Both the position numbers and the translations under genes were made by a program. Below are positions 43,801-54,000 of a DNA stretch of 64,000 nt, in pieces (the first letter of the stretch is position 1; each line of letters opens with the position of its first letter). The stretch spans positions 62,001 to 126,000 of the forward strand of contig JAJDCD010000023.1 of the NCBI GenBank assembly GCA_029261035.1, given 5' to 3'. The stretch is from Candidatus Omnitrophota bacterium (GTDB taxonomy: Bacteria; Omnitrophota; Omnitrophia; Omnitrophales; JACROU01). The notes beneath the pieces were generated by a model. It saw only the letters and a list, made by a program, of their open reading frames with translations. It ran no database searches and had not been told where the DNA came from.

Positions 43801-46800
43801 TTTTTTTAATCGAACAGAACGAAGTGTTTTAAATTTTTCTAATTCAGGCTTTAACAATTCCATAAATTCTTGCGTCCCTTTAAAGTCTTTCTCCTTATCC
43901 CAAGAGCCTTCTCTCCCTTCAAGGAGGAAAAGTAAAGGTCGTAAGAATTGAAAAGGAAATTGTAGTCCATGAATTTCAGAGTAACGCTGAAGGTTCTTTA
44001 TAATTTTGCTTGTCAACATATCTGAAACCATTTGTTGTTTTCTTTTATACTGAGGTGTTTTCTGCACAAAGTAATCAACAATAAACAGAAGAAAAATTAT
44101 TTTTAAAAATAAACTAGAATAAAATGAAACCCAATCCCAAATCAACGTTAAATAACTACTTCCTAAACCGGATTCACCGCTAGGTTGTTCATTAAAGGAA
44201 GCCACATACGTGGCTGGATCATTCAAGCTAATTGAATGCTGTTCAGATAAATATTTTTCAAATTGTTGTAATAGAGCTACTTCATTAAGATCATTTACAT
44301 TTTTTAACTGCTCTTTATATATTCCAGCTAAAACAGAATTAAACCACTGGCTAATAAGGTTTTCTTGCAAGTGGCTATGCAGCTCATTTGTTGCTGTTGG
44401 CAGATGCCTTCTTAGTTGTGCTTTATAACGCTCTGTAATAATACGAACAGAAGTAAAAACATCCTCTTCGTCATGCTCATCTAATATAGGATGCGTTTGG
44501 GTCAGTTTATAAGTTGCTTCAAGAACAAGCTCCTCCCTGTCTCTTTCTTCATTTTCTCGAAACTCTTCTGGCATTTTCTCCCATTCCCAAAATAGTTTTA
44601 TTTTTTCTTCCCCAAGAAAAAAAGAAGCGTATAGAAAAGCATGCTGCCATTTCATATATTCATCATTATCCATCCATCCTATATAAAGACGGCTTGTGGG
44701 TAAGTTTTGTAAGTTCTTAAAAAAAGAAGAAAAGTCTTCTCTCATCTTTTTTTGAATATCACTTAATACTTCTTGCGAAACACGAAGTGAGTCCCCAAGA
44801 GCATTCGCTTTTACCACTTCCATTCCCTTATCATTCAGTGGAAAACGAGGAAGAACTACTTCTTTGATGCCAGAAGCATTTTTTGTAATCAACAATGCTG
44901 TAGAATCATAACGCAAAGCACGAATGATTATTTCTCTGATCTTCTTCTGTTGCAAAGATCGACGAGCTGTCGAAGTTTTATTAGTCGCCCCATTTTCTCC
45001 AAACAGCCACTCTCCTTCATTCGTTACGTTGAAGCTAATTTCTGTTTCTTCTCCTTCGTCTTCGTATAAAAGGGTATGCGTTTTATTCGGGAGTAGATTT
45101 TTTAAAACTTTATCCACACGCTTCAGGTGCGCTTCCAAAACAGCGGCATAGGCCAAAGATTGCATTCTTCGCTCCCTGTTGACTTCGATCCCAAAAACTG
45201 CGGTAAATTTTTTGTGATTATCTTCGCTGATATAAGGAATACCTTTTCTCGCGAGATATTTGTGATAAAAAATTGGAGAACTGCCCACTGCAATCCAGCG
45301 GACACGCGCTTGCTGATTTCCAGAAAAATATTTTAACCATCCACTTGTTCTTTCGACCCAATCAAGTGCGTATTCCACATATGCATCCATCAGAAAAGTT
45401 CCTTTGCCCGGCGGCCCTCGTTCTGATGTAGCAAGAAGGGCAAGTTCATTCTTCCTATTATCCGAATGTAAGAAACCAAGCAATTGACCAAGCTCATCTG
45501 TCAATAACAAAACCTCGTCATTACTCTCGAAATTTAAAATTTTCTCAATGGTAGTTTCCCACTGAACATTCACAGTTTCCAACGAGGTGCCAAAAGCTTC
45601 ATGGTCTAGCACTGCCAACTGCTGTAGCAATTGCATTTTGGCGGATGATCCTAATTTCAATGAAGAAAGTAAGTGCACTTGCCCCACCCCTTTTCTTTCT
45701 AAAAAAGCGGGCGTGTTCAAAAATACATTTTGAAGTTCCTTATGGATTTGCCACGCCAATTTTTTATCAATTTTTACAGGAGTTATCCCTCTAACCTTTT
45801 CAAACAAAGAATGCTTCTTTCCTAAACTTTCCGCAGAGGATTTTAAAGACGTCTCCTTGCGATGCACTACCATTTTTTTAATCTCCGCATTTTTTTCAGA
45901 TCGTGGCTCTAACTCTTCAGCTATTCTAAGAGCAGCCAAAGCTCTATTAAACTCAGATAAGTTGGCCAAAATAATGGCTTTTAATTGGTATTCTCGAGCG
46001 TCTTCTCTTGTTGCTATTCTTACAATATTTTCCAACTGATCCAAAGCTTTGCGATAAAAAGTCTGACGCTCACTTACGGACTCCGAAATATTTCCCAGAG
46101 CTTGGAATATCTCTACTTTTTTTCGAAGCAACGAAATATATGTTGGCCTTCTACGTAACCAATCCTCCACAACTTGAAGTGCTTTTTCTAGTTTTTGGCG
46201 GGTTTTAAGTTGCACTAACACAGAAAGATAAACTAAATCATTTTGAATTACTTCTGGCTTGAGGCTTCTAGCCTTTAAGATTGCGGACTCTGCTTCTTCT
46301 ATAGCTTCAGGCTCATCGGAGCTCAACAAAATTTGAGCTTTCAACATATGATTACGGTCATCCCACCCTCGATAAAGAATAGCCTCATCAATAGCTTTTA
46401 AAGCAGCTGCCAACTCACCTAAAACCCATAATACTTTTGCCTTTTGACTTAATAGAACAGAGTCTGCTGGAGAAGTCTTTAAAGCACGCTGAATAACTTG
46501 ATAAGCTTTTGCCCATTTCTTGCTTTTTATTAATTCAGAAGCTTTTCTAGAAAAAACGACCCCTTGTACTCTTGCATAATTTCTTAGCATTTGCTCATCT
46601 TGCGGATAGTGATCAACACCTCTTTGAGCAACTTCTAAAGCCTGATAATATTGCCTTTTCCCCATTAAAAAGTCGACTTCCCGATCATATTCTAATGGAG
46701 TCAAACGACGATTGCTCCCCCTTCCTAAACTGGAAGCCTCTGAAGTTGTTGTAGGAAATTCGGAAGAAATAATTTTTAAAGAAAGCGGTTCTATTGATGT

Positions 46801-49800
46801 AGAGCTAACTATTTTTTGAATCCAGTTTTTCATTTCAGGGGTAGAAATTTTTTCTATCCACTTATGCGCTAAATCAAGGAGCAGTTCTTTCTCTTCATCG
46901 CTTAACGTTTCTCGACTTAACACGTCTTCAATTTCACTCATTAATTTAGTATTTAATTCACCAGAGGAAGTCGCTTCGTGCAGTTGCTGAATAACTAAAT
47001 AAGAAAAATAATAGATAAAAGATAATTTTTTTCTATTTTGCTCTTCATGAATTCGAAGCATGTCTTTGTTCTGAAAAGCATGAGAACGCATAAATAAATA
47101 AGTGGGCATAAACATAAATGCTGTTGGGTAAAAAACTGCGAGCTCATCTTCTAAGTCTAAAAGCAAATGGCCAATCTCATTCCCTAGCTCATAAGCATAA
47201 TCATGCTCATCATCTTCGGAAACACTCTTATTATTTCCATATTTGTCATCAAAAGCGTCTAAGTAATGCTCACTATAACTTTCTTCTTTTCTTAGGAGAA
47301 GTTGTATCTGTTCAAGCATCCACATATCTCTCACAGATTCTTCTGTTACAGTTTCAGAAGACAAAACTTTTAAAGTGCCAGAAGAAAAAGAATTTAAATC
47401 TACTTCCACATCCTCTTCATTACTTTTAAATTCAAACGATCGGAGATAGCTATCTATCATAGAAGATGTGGGCAAGTCAGAAGAAAGCACTTTCTGATAT
47501 TTGAGCCAATGAACCAATTCGTGCGCCAACGATGAAAAAGCATCTTTTTTTCCAAATACTCCAACATAATTTCTAAACTGAAACCCCATTAATTTTTTAT
47601 CAAAAGCATACTCTCTTAAATAACTGGTGATATAATAAATGAATAAAAAGATATCGATTATTAATTTAAAGACAAATAAAAAGCTGCCTAAAATAATTAA
47701 AGGAATCCAAAATAGTTGATTTAACCAAAATGAAGAGCTCAATTGCTGATTGTCTAAAATCCCTTTGGCCACTTCCTTAAGATTATCTCTTTGTCCAAAA
47801 AACAAATCCTTAAGCGATTCCATGATGAGATAAACCACAAAATCAACAATAGGCACCGTTTGAAAACGAAATCGAGTTTTTCTCATTTCTTTTTTCAACT
47901 GCTCCATCTGACTCGCGTCTTTTACTAAGAGCTGAGAAAATAAAAAAACAAAATCATGAAGCGCTCTAGGGTTTCCTCCTAAATTGCTTTCTCTCCAAAG
48001 ATAATCATATAAAGTTCGGGGGCTTTCTCCCAAACTCGAAGCTTGTATATCGGTTTTGGGTGTCATCATTGTTGCAAAAACTTCATGAGCAGAGCCTGGG
48101 GGAACCCCCTGTCCTTCTAAAAAACTCGCTGTCTTAACTATCCGCAACCAAGCTGTATCGGAAAGGCTTTTTCCCTCTCGAAAGTATTTTCTTAATAAAG
48201 AAAAATAGTTCTTCGCAACAAAAGGCTCTCCGAAAGGTTGAATCATTTCTTTTCCAAATTCGCGATACAAAATGTGTGATTGAAGTAAAACAGAGTGATA
48301 AATTCCACCGTTTTCAGAGGTCATATGATGGAGTTGACTTAGATATGTTGAATAGATCTTTTCTTTCAAATTTTGAACTTCAAACCTGACCTTCTCTTTT
48401 TCTCTCAAATAAATTGCTGTTTTTGTTCTTGGAAATTTGCTGAGTATTAGTTCCTCCACATATTTATTGAAATTCGAAGCAAGTTGAGTCATTACTAAAG
48501 AAGAAACTACATATGACGCAGATTGGGCTTCGTCCAGCTCAACCGGTTCGAATTGCATTTCTGTATTCAAAAATGCTTTTAACTGTTCAAAGAATTCTCT
48601 CACAGACTCTGATTCGAAAAGAATGGCTTCCACTCTGTGCGAAAACAAAGCGAGTCCGCCGCTCAAATCAATAATTTTTATAAACACCTTTTTTTTCAAC
48701 AGCTCTTTATCAACTAACCCACTCTCTAAAAGTAAAACAAATGTTTTTTCAACAGCTTCTTGGTTAATGTCATAAACAACAACTTCCTCATATTCTTGAA
48801 TTAATTGAGCTAGTCCCTCTAACGAATAGTCATTAGCAGCTCCCAATCCCATCAACACTGCTTTTCTTCCAGAAAATTCTTGGGCTCCCTTTAAAATATT
48901 TTTCTTACTGCGTTTTCTGTGCATCGGGTCACTCGCAGGGGCTCCGCTAAATAAATCAAAACCCTTAAGCCATTTCATAAATCCAGGGCTAATTCCTTTG
49001 ACAGAATCATCCACTGTAATGTTCAAATCCAAACCACCGCCAAGACTAGATGCCTGAGCATCAACTCCTTTTAAATCTGAAAAAAAGCTGTTCACAAATT
49101 GCTCTCTTAATTTAAAATCGACACCCATTTTCAAAGCTTGTTTAGAAGAAAGAGCCCACGGTGTGGGTTTGACTGTATAAAAATCTAAAATGGCTTTTAC
49201 ATACCCCGATTCTCCCTCTATAGTTGAGTTTGGAGAAATGACAACAGACTTCCAAGGTTGCTTTTCTATAAATGAAGTATGAAAACCTCCTGTAATTACA
49301 ATAGCTTTTTGTATTTTTTTTAATTTAATTTGCGTGTGGATTGTTTTTAAAAAAGCATTCTCTCGAGCTTCAGCGAGCTTATAAAACTCAAATGCAGATT
49401 TTTTTATTTCCTGAATAAAATCTGCGTTAAGGATTTCTCCTTTTAAACCTTTTAGAATATTCCATTCTTCTCGGGTTAGTTTTAGGGTTAAAAGTTTTTC
49501 TGATAAAATAAATTTTTTAACTTGATCCAATATTTCTTTGTCTGTCTCCGAACGCACCAACTCTTTTGATAATGCCTTTTTCCAAACGTTAACTTCTGAA
49601 AATAACTCTGTAGAATCCAACTCTTCCTGATATATTTTATTTTTGGCCAATTCGGAGAAATGAGAATGTTTTTCTAACTGAAGATTCTGGTCTTCAACCC
49701 ATTTTTCCAGTAAGAACCGGAGTTCCTCTTCCTTATTTCTTTGGTTTAAAAATAATATTTTATCTAACTCGCTTTCAAGATGAGCCTTCTCTTTTGTGGT

Positions 49801-50670
49801 AGAAAATTTTCTAAGCTTCTTCCACTCTTTTTGAGCAGCTTCTATATTAATTTTGGCTTCATTGTCTTTTAAACGAAGGAGGCGGGCTAAGTTAGGAAAC
49901 AAAGCTTGCTCGTGGACATCTCTTAAATTTCTTTTAAGATGTTTTTGACTTAATTTGTCTAGAAGACTAATTTCATTAATAAATGTCTGAGGTTTGTTCT
50001 TGAGAAGAAGTCGTAAAAATTTAAGGAGATCTTTATTTGCCTTTTGAGTGATATTCTTGTCAATTTGATATCGTTCAGAATTAATCCACTCCTGAGTTTT
50101 TATTTCTTGAATCAAAATAGTTTTTAAATATTGGATGTTTTTGCGATAGCTTTCTGGATTCTCAATTCCTAAGAACTTAACTTTTTTAGAGAGTTTTTTA
50201 TGGTGTTTATTCAGGAATATATCTGATGCCGTAAACAACCCTTTCTCTTCTAGTACCTCTGCTATTTTTTGATTGAGCTTCGGGTCCTGAGTGAACTGTA
50301 AATATTTCGAATCCAATTCTCCAACCGCTCCCTCAACAAAAACATATTGAATATCTTGCTGCTGAACTAAATATTCTATAATTTCTGCATTATTACGTTG
50401 AGCCATAGTGTTGGCGTGTGCATCTTGAAGATTAATAATGAGTGGCGCAGAAGGGTTATAGGCAGAATCTACCCCTTGTATGCTTCGAACTTGCCCTAAA
50501 ACACTTGGAATTTCTATAGGAACAAATGAATTTAGATTTTGGCGAGAAATAGGTGCTACAGAAGATAAAGAACCAGGTGTTCCACTAGCCCAAACAACTG
50601 TTTCTAAAGTAAAGCAACATAATGTTACTACCGCTACCAATTTGACGCATAATGAAGTGCTCAGCCTCAC
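37816..50670 (-). CDS. Giant secreted multidomain protein with SLG-motif-separated modules
   Basis: The 4284-residue protein has a signal peptide (1-29; GTG start with GGGGTGA upstream) and a Tiki/ChaN-like domain (about 60-490; QDAHAN 82-87, FVEG 111-114, GGFH 461-464). Further modules follow: a Rossmann-like region (600-700), membrane segments (985-1018, about 2171-2201), HELVH (1050-1054), TPR-like repeats (1320-1600), a GNAT-like region (1712-1800), FHA (IGR 2928-2930, S2944, H2947, NGT 2968-2970), a macro domain (3155-3310), a histidine phosphatase (RHGQTDRN 3367-3374, GHGTH 3540-3544) and a methyltransferase (LLEIGPGHT 3752-3760). Motifs near 540, 877, 1312, 1613, 1955, 2456, 2850, 3149, 3584, 3669 and 4104 read A-x-S-L-G or close variants at module edges. 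It ends KVAA. Overall role unknown; single-domain calls are from motifs. Confidence 0.92.
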   Translation of the reverse strand: MRLSTSLCVKLVAVVTLCCFTLETVVWASGTPGSLSSVAPISRQNLNSFVPIEIPSVLGQVRSIQGVDSAYNPSAPLIINLQDAHANTMAQRNNAEIIEYLVQQQDIQYVFVEGAVGELDSKYLQFTQDPKLNQKIAEVLEEKGLFTASDIFLNKHHKKLSKKVKFLGIENPESYRKNIQYLKTILIQEIKTQEWINSERYQIDKNITQKANKDLLKFLRLLLKNKPQTFINEISLLDKLSQKHLKRNLRDVHEQALFPNLARLLRLKDNEAKINIEAAQKEWKKLRKFSTTKEKAHLESELDKILFLNQRNKEEELRFLLEKWVEDQNLQLEKHSHFSELAKNKIYQEELDSTELFSEVNVWKKALSKELVRSETDKEILDQVKKFILSEKLLTLKLTREEWNILKGLKGEILNADFIQEIKKSAFEFYKLAEARENAFLKTIHTQIKLKKIQKAIVITGGFHTSFIEKQPWKSVVISPNSTIEGESGYVKAILDFYTVKPTPWALSSKQALKMGVDFKLREQFVNSFFSDLKGVDAQASSLGGGLDLNITVDDSVKGISPGFMKWLKGFDLFSGAPASDPMHRKRSKKNILKGAQEFSGRKAVLMGLGAANDYSLEGLAQLIQEYEEVVVYDINQEAVEKTFVLLLESGLVDKELLKKKVFIKIIDLSGGLALFSHRVEAILFESESVREFFEQLKAFLNTEMQFEPVELDEAQSASYVVSSLVMTQLASNFNKYVEELILSKFPRTKTAIYLREKEKVRFEVQNLKEKIYSTYLSQLHHMTSENGGIYHSVLLQSHILYREFGKEMIQPFGEPFVAKNYFSLLRKYFREGKSLSDTAWLRIVKTASFLEGQGVPPGSAHEVFATMMTPKTDIQASSLGESPRTLYDYLWRESNLGGNPRALHDFVFLFSQLLVKDASQMEQLKKEMRKTRFRFQTVPIVDFVVYLIMESLKDLFFGQRDNLKEVAKGILDNQQLSSSFWLNQLFWIPLIILGSFLFVFKLIIDIFLFIYYITSYLREYAFDKKLMGFQFRNYVGVFGKKDAFSSLAHELVHWLKYQKVLSSDLPTSSMIDSYLRSFEFKSNEEDVEVDLNSFSSGTLKVLSSETVTEESVRDMWMLEQIQLLLRKEESYSEHYLDAFDDKYGNNKSVSEDDEHDYAYELGNEIGHLLLDLEDELAVFYPTAFMFMPTYLFMRSHAFQNKDMLRIHEEQNRKKLSFIYYFSYLVIQQLHEATSSGELNTKLMSEIEDVLSRETLSDEEKELLLDLAHKWIEKISTPEMKNWIQKIVSSTSIEPLSLKIISSEFPTTTSEASSLGRGSNRRLTPLEYDREVDFLMGKRQYYQALEVAQRGVDHYPQDEQMLRNYARVQGVVFSRKASELIKSKKWAKAYQVIQRALKTSPADSVLLSQKAKVLWVLGELAAALKAIDEAILYRGWDDRNHMLKAQILLSSDEPEAIEEAESAILKARSLKPEVIQNDLVYLSVLVQLKTRQKLEKALQVVEDWLRRRPTYISLLRKKVEIFQALGNISESVSERQTFYRKALDQLENIVRIATREDAREYQLKAIILANLSEFNRALAALRIAEELEPRSEKNAEIKKMVVHRKETSLKSSAESLGKKHSLFEKVRGITPVKIDKKLAWQIHKELQNVFLNTPAFLERKGVGQVHLLSSLKLGSSAKMQLLQQLAVLDHEAFGTSLETVNVQWETTIEKILNFESNDEVLLLTDELGQLLGFLHSDNRKNELALLATSERGPPGKGTFLMDAYVEYALDWVERTSGWLKYFSGNQQARVRWIAVGSSPIFYHKYLARKGIPYISEDNHKKFTAVFGIEVNRERRMQSLAYAAVLEAHLKRVDKVLKNLLPNKTHTLLYEDEGEETEISFNVTNEGEWLFGENGATNKTSTARRSLQQKKIREIIIRALRYDSTALLITKNASGIKEVVLPRFPLNDKGMEVVKANALGDSLRVSQEVLSDIQKKMREDFSSFFKNLQNLPTSRLYIGWMDNDEYMKWQHAFLYASFFLGEEKIKLFWEWEKMPEEFRENEERDREELVLEATYKLTQTHPILDEHDEEDVFTSVRIITERYKAQLRRHLPTATNELHSHLQENLISQWFNSVLAGIYKEQLKNVNDLNEVALLQQFEKYLSEQHSISLNDPATYVASFNEQPSGESGLGSSYLTLIWDWVSFYSSLFLKIIFLLFIVDYFVQKTPQYKRKQQMVSDMLTSKIIKNLQRYSEIHGLQFPFQFLRPLLFLLEGREGSWDKEKDFKGTQEFMELLKPELEKFKTLRSVRLKKENPGLFLRSLVEAIKNSSMLSKLKQTIRSIIKYEDILSEHRELFVRYLDLLQAQNRSGYRDLANSYWVTYPYNEAEEFDFEEGLIKLKKSILDNNHIISFIEEADVEGFLRAQLGNWKIKVPNIDDLEYYQQQVLTMGKVVATMEQEHRDWFQSKVSKLSVDDSSASSLGLSTKQEMLKEVMAEVLQIWRSFPENVLLIEQVLALQEFEGKLIHPTSFSRILFENILLEFKSIITGMQTHNLGDDDFPWLEIMDILTPFIKQLDLFLKKSEQLKSQNEIEDFDFSSLLQVDDFVRRISEKMKLITQIIRTIYGEIQEELGWEQVGEKMMDDEKTRFFLLKHVFEEDDKGSKQRKRIVTPKAITVSVDPSGEKATLANLDTDFKEDVFQIDPFFETHRFDPTSVRVNAFNQVTIRTRPTEREIKGRTYVIELGPNRGEFIIRLKIDVDDKGIYILELVKKIKQRFLKGSNRQQQEEYVVFTTQLKSRETYFQNKLKSYKIVSIQSLLKQGKISESQASTIKGPLLKLVFDNQIQYRDQSTFLRHSVKLNPSTDKEGDGSQASSLGKQQLRAASEKSLKPMERKQFLIEEVDRVYLGLIDSKTPYFTFKHYEGRGWFVSFKIPGQQSFKAVMEPTEKINIGRRAGIGLTVSDASVSKEHLWIRLDHSQKFVEIGNYHPTNGTHLILTKKYVDLLEGASELFTLAFHPDLQRQKREINLFHILTQSGDILYWTKIFSHYPLVFARTLEEANRLLSDAGSNIYFSPKSMPVQEESENHLNRLAKALALKLGALSEVRQTDLEVYFEKGVGNKTLHPDHPIMRIQEAIDEVFSHMNGRLKNLLKDKNNKAFLDKRTLHYIKNKGASLGKIELVRGDITKIQVDAIVNAAKPSLLGGGGVDGAIHKAAGPELLEECRGLGGCNNGEAKITKGYNLPVKHVIHTPGPDLRTLPKNPRRTLRNSYLNSLRLAEAHGLESIAFPAISTGVYRYSLNYGTKIAVDTAHEFLKTAKSLKKVVFVTFAQKDYETYQLYLMKKGLFPQKQHWKSIPEMNDSLKVQGMTGRLTFAKKEPVVTLRVPVWGVRHGQTDRNVAYHENLPFLGRPIKEFQGNVDEPDNQLNEKGQLQAKLAAEALYAQLEELVLDGKQVVVMTSELGRSKETADAFIQHFQERTGTNLEVVEEPLLNEMSFGTADQKSVANFDSQELELEYMYRYAANARIQFPRGESFLKVLDRAKKLMEKINDTYQDNEKVVVLFGHGTHLSAVRVVLGDRNLLDESGQIDWRTNMLDNGSGFHFNRIDAQSLGSQAELLFAEKLAREGRSLESVKKIVRLADWVVAKRDLPWLSEVISIKNAYAGLPKVLPGSISLNTDNVFSRLVEEASSVKAASLGVSFPEMSQKLDRNEPGDVKEVFKYLKENLDFEKASKAAPSAMSVLTGVESFKYKSGFFLSEREVEKIFNSVSVQPGDRLLEIGPGHTVFSLISAMMGAQVTVVEPSTVYAPQLNALYQQVKDKIQESGGSFTLIQKSVFEVSSQILVDESYDHVWAVDLMSTENYLSMVRRDFLIGHTERGLSTIDEMKDLSNLIARVKRPFGGSVFISILQTTTPKPPINNWVIQALKQRGVEIEASHLVPTALYSGDKMAEIKKIMPMMQSSSDHGVVYRLKEQHGTISEMLFRGIEKRLPEDVRPYLSLEDVQTWLNASVFQNAVGQYVMKLFSKGLDPSSVSSSAIVINEETSELAIENLYKLKTKAIYSEVISLIPEFAKNLFSEGLVKQWLKQDKVQLDKTLFDFIQSNIKQVGPGQVSEFAISLNSVKGVIVKAQSLGQKELEPIAWILSEAMLNEVAQEELVSIFKGRRGSKIIVLQQETEELKGLKQVLALEGVEVIAKQHFLVSEVKEELKEISNGISFQSLTDRQNLPKIKKSYERVRWNSELVEQSGIRTSDLLELMTSIALVQDERTRKQLYHSLGLKNQNGLWQMTQEFIQNLYVYHQAQQALKVAA

Positions 50671-50754
50671 TCAGTTCACCCCGAAAAAGAGATTTTAAAT
50701 CTTTAATAAAGGTTTAAATTTAACCTCTAAACATCCGGTTGTCAAGCGTCTATG

Positions 50755-50969
50755 GGTAATTTAGGGAGTTGTTTTTGTCCCTAATAAGGCCCCTAAAAAA
50801 TAAAAGCTCATAACTCCTTTCCTAAAAATAAGTTACCCTCCTGCCCCTCTCAGTTACGCGGCGTCTTAAGAGGTCTGAAAATATTTATGGAGCATTGTTA
50901 TTATGAGAAGTATAGGGACGAAGAATCTTAAGGCATTGTAAGAACTTACAACTTTTTTTAAGATGCTTC
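50755..50969. other. Gap upstream of the giant gene with inverted repeats
   Basis: The 354-bp gap between the two large genes has no coding frame I accept. It holds GGGTAA/TTACCC (50755-50760 with 50833-50838) enclosing TTAGGGA/TCCCTAA (50761-50767 with 50778-50784). It also holds an imperfect hairpin at 50919-50969 with an inner TTGTAAGAACTTACAA. They could be promoter-side control elements of the giant gene or the terminator of the kinase gene; no U-run supports the latter. Confidence 0.35.
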
Positions 50970-51024
50970 TCCTCCAAAGACAGATCAGGGCTACACCCTT
51001 CAACACTTCCTAAGGTGACAAGCA

Positions 51025-54000
51025 CTAAGCGGCTTGAGCTATTTGGTTTCTAATCAGCAGCCTGTCTAAGAGCTGAGCTGTAAATTGCTCTAATGAAAAG
51101 GCAAAGACTTCGAAAGTGCCTCTTTGAGTGAGCTTGATATGAGGCGGAATTTCTATGCTTCCTTGTAGAATTTGTAGCGCAGTTGTTGGAAGCCCCAAAA
51201 CAAACCCTTCTTTTTCATCTTGAGTCCTTCCATTCACAATAAAACGAGTCAAATCCTTAGAGCCCAAATACAGAACCTCCTCGTCGTCAGTTTTATTTAC
51301 AAAAACAGCACTTCGTTTTTGCCCTCTGTATCCTCGTCCAAAACGCTCATCCGATTTCTTTTTAGCCTCTTGAAGAGAATAGCCACTCAAAACTTGGAAT
51401 TGCTTTTTCTTCCCCCACTCTCTAAATTCATTAAGCAACTGCTGCGGATCAAAATCTCTTATCTCTTTATTAATCTGTTCCGCATCTTTAGGTGTGGAAA
51501 TATAAATACGAAGCAATGGAAATCGTTTAAATAAGTCATGCAATTCCTCTACCACAGAACTCTGCTTTAATGTTTCCCAAGAAAATACTAATGAAATAGG
51601 TTCAGAAACAAGATCACTATTAATTATAATATTTTTTTCTCTTAAAAATTGTTGGTATAAAGTTAACAGCTCTTCTTGCTTCGCTCCTAAACTAGAGCCC
51701 TTGCTTATACTCGAACTGCTGTCATCAGCATTATCAAAAAACTTTCCTGCATTTCTAACCTCTACGATCTCTTCTACAAGACTAACCAATTCCTGTGTAA
51801 CACCTGTTGGCTTAACCAGAGCACCTTGAATCACACCCTGCTTTAAAAGAGGCCCATTATAAGGGTATCCGGAATTAAAGATAATAATAGCATTCTGATT
51901 TAAGGCTCTCAACTTTCGAGCCAATGTCTCTCCATCTGTATCTCCAAGAGTTAAATCCAGTAAAATAAGATCGTAAATGCTCAAATCCAGTTTCAACGCT
52001 TCCGAGCCACTCAGAACAGCGTCCACAGCATCATCTTTAATACCAAACAGCTGGGGTAGCAACGATTCCATGATTTTAACAATCATTCGGTTATCATCAA
52101 TAAATAGAATATTATTAATTTTATTGGGGGCTGTTTGCTCTTCATCTTCTAAAACTGGTGGGGCCTTATCCTCTATAGGAGCTTTAACTTTGCTTTTAAT
52201 AGGGTTATAAACTGGTAAAACAATTCGAAACTCGGTACCTTTTCCTTCTTGGCTAGAAACTTGTATGGTGCCGTCATGCGACTCAACAATTTTCTTTACA
52301 TTAGATAGCCCAAACCCAGTCCCTTTTTGTCCTTTCGTAGAAAAGAAGACATCAAACACCTTTCCCAACTGTTCTTCGGGAATCCCTTTACCTTCATCAA
52401 TAACTGAAATTTGGACATGATTATCTGGAGCATTTTGTACAGTAATTGTAATAACCCCAGAGTCTTCCCTCATGGCATCTATTGAATTAGAAATTAAATT
52501 ATTAAATACTTGCATAAGATAAATTTTATTTCCAAGAATCAAAGCGTCTTCATTGTAAACTCGATTTATTTTGATTCTACTGTGAAAACTATCAGCAACG
52601 CTATAAGCCATATCAATGGCTTCATGAATATAAAACACTTCAAACTTTTTCATTTGATTTGAGTCGGGCTTAGAAAAATTAACTATTTGCTCCGCAATCT
52701 TATAAACTTTACTTAATTCTTCCAAAAGAACATCCAACTCTTCTTTTGTTTTATCTAAACTTGAAGCTTCTAAATGATCGATTACCATTTCTAAAAAATG
52801 TAGAGTGGATTGAAGGGGACTTTTTATATCATGCAGAATCCCTGCTCCCATAAGTCCAATAGAAGCCAAACGCTCCGACTGTTCTAATTTGATTTTGTAT
52901 TTTTGTAAAGCATCCGACGCTTCTTTAAATACAGTTACATCCAACAAAACCCCATTCCAGACAACTTCACCCTCTGTAGCTTGATAAGGCATTGCTTTAG
53001 CTCTAAACCAGCGCTGTTGCCCTCCTGTTGTCATCATTCTAAAATCTTTATCCCAAATATTTAGAGTTTCTGCAGACTCTATTAAAGATGCTTTTACTCT
53101 ATCTCTGTCTTCTGAAAAAATATGTTCAATAAAAAAATCTGGATCACTTACTATTTGATTAGGCTCGATTCCAAGTAAACTATAAACACCTTCGCTAATA
53201 TAAGGGATTTTCCACTTATTTTCTGCCGTTAATTTAAATTGATATATACTTCCAGGTATGTTTGCAGCAATGTCCTCTATAATTCTATTTAGCTCTTTTA
53301 AACTTTTTATTGCTTGTTGCTCTTCTTCTGAATTTTTTTGTGTTAGATAAAATCGAAACATCATAGAAAATAACAGCATGATGGAAAGGCTGACAGAAGG
53401 AAGGAAAAGCCTCTCTAATAAAGACAATGTTTTCCCTGTTGTCATCCTAATTAGCGTAGGATCTAAAATTGAAGTTGAAAAACTAATGAAAAGAATTATA
53501 GAGGGAACAAGAATCACAGAAACAATATCCCAATTCCGTTTAAAAGTTGAAGTTGCATTTTTGATAATAGTTCTTTTATCTTGATTTCCTAAACTTGCAG
53601 CTTTTTGAATTGGCAGGTCATTTTTTTGTATAAATTCGAAATTAAATTGAATATGATCCTTATCCGATGAATCTAATGCAATAGCAATGCTTTCCCCATT
53701 TTTAAATTGGATAATAGTTTTCCCATCTACCTTTGATACAAAGAAAAGCTTAGCTTCCTGCTCTGCATGAGGTGCAACTGAGAATAGAAGCGCCTTTACC
53801 AGGCTCTGAAATAGCGGATCATTTACATTAGATGTTCTGGCTAATGCAGCAGCTCCCAGAGAAGCATGCGCTTGCAACAAAGACTCTAAAGGAAGCTTCT
53901 CCCCATGAAATAAACTCCAGTAAGGAATAGTTCTTCGAAAATCTCGAATTTTAGGACTTATTTGAGAAAAACTGTACCCTTGGTTTATGCAATAAGTCTT

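Noticed and set aside
37816-50670. Giant reading frame as an assembly artefact or tandem duplication
   Set aside because: The frame is open for 4284 codons, has many distinct recognisable domains and shows no long internal DNA repeats.
37816-50670. SLG motifs as intein splice junctions
   Set aside because: No N-terminal Cys/Ser block A, no HN-Cys/Ser block G and no homing endonuclease-like insert accompany the motifs.
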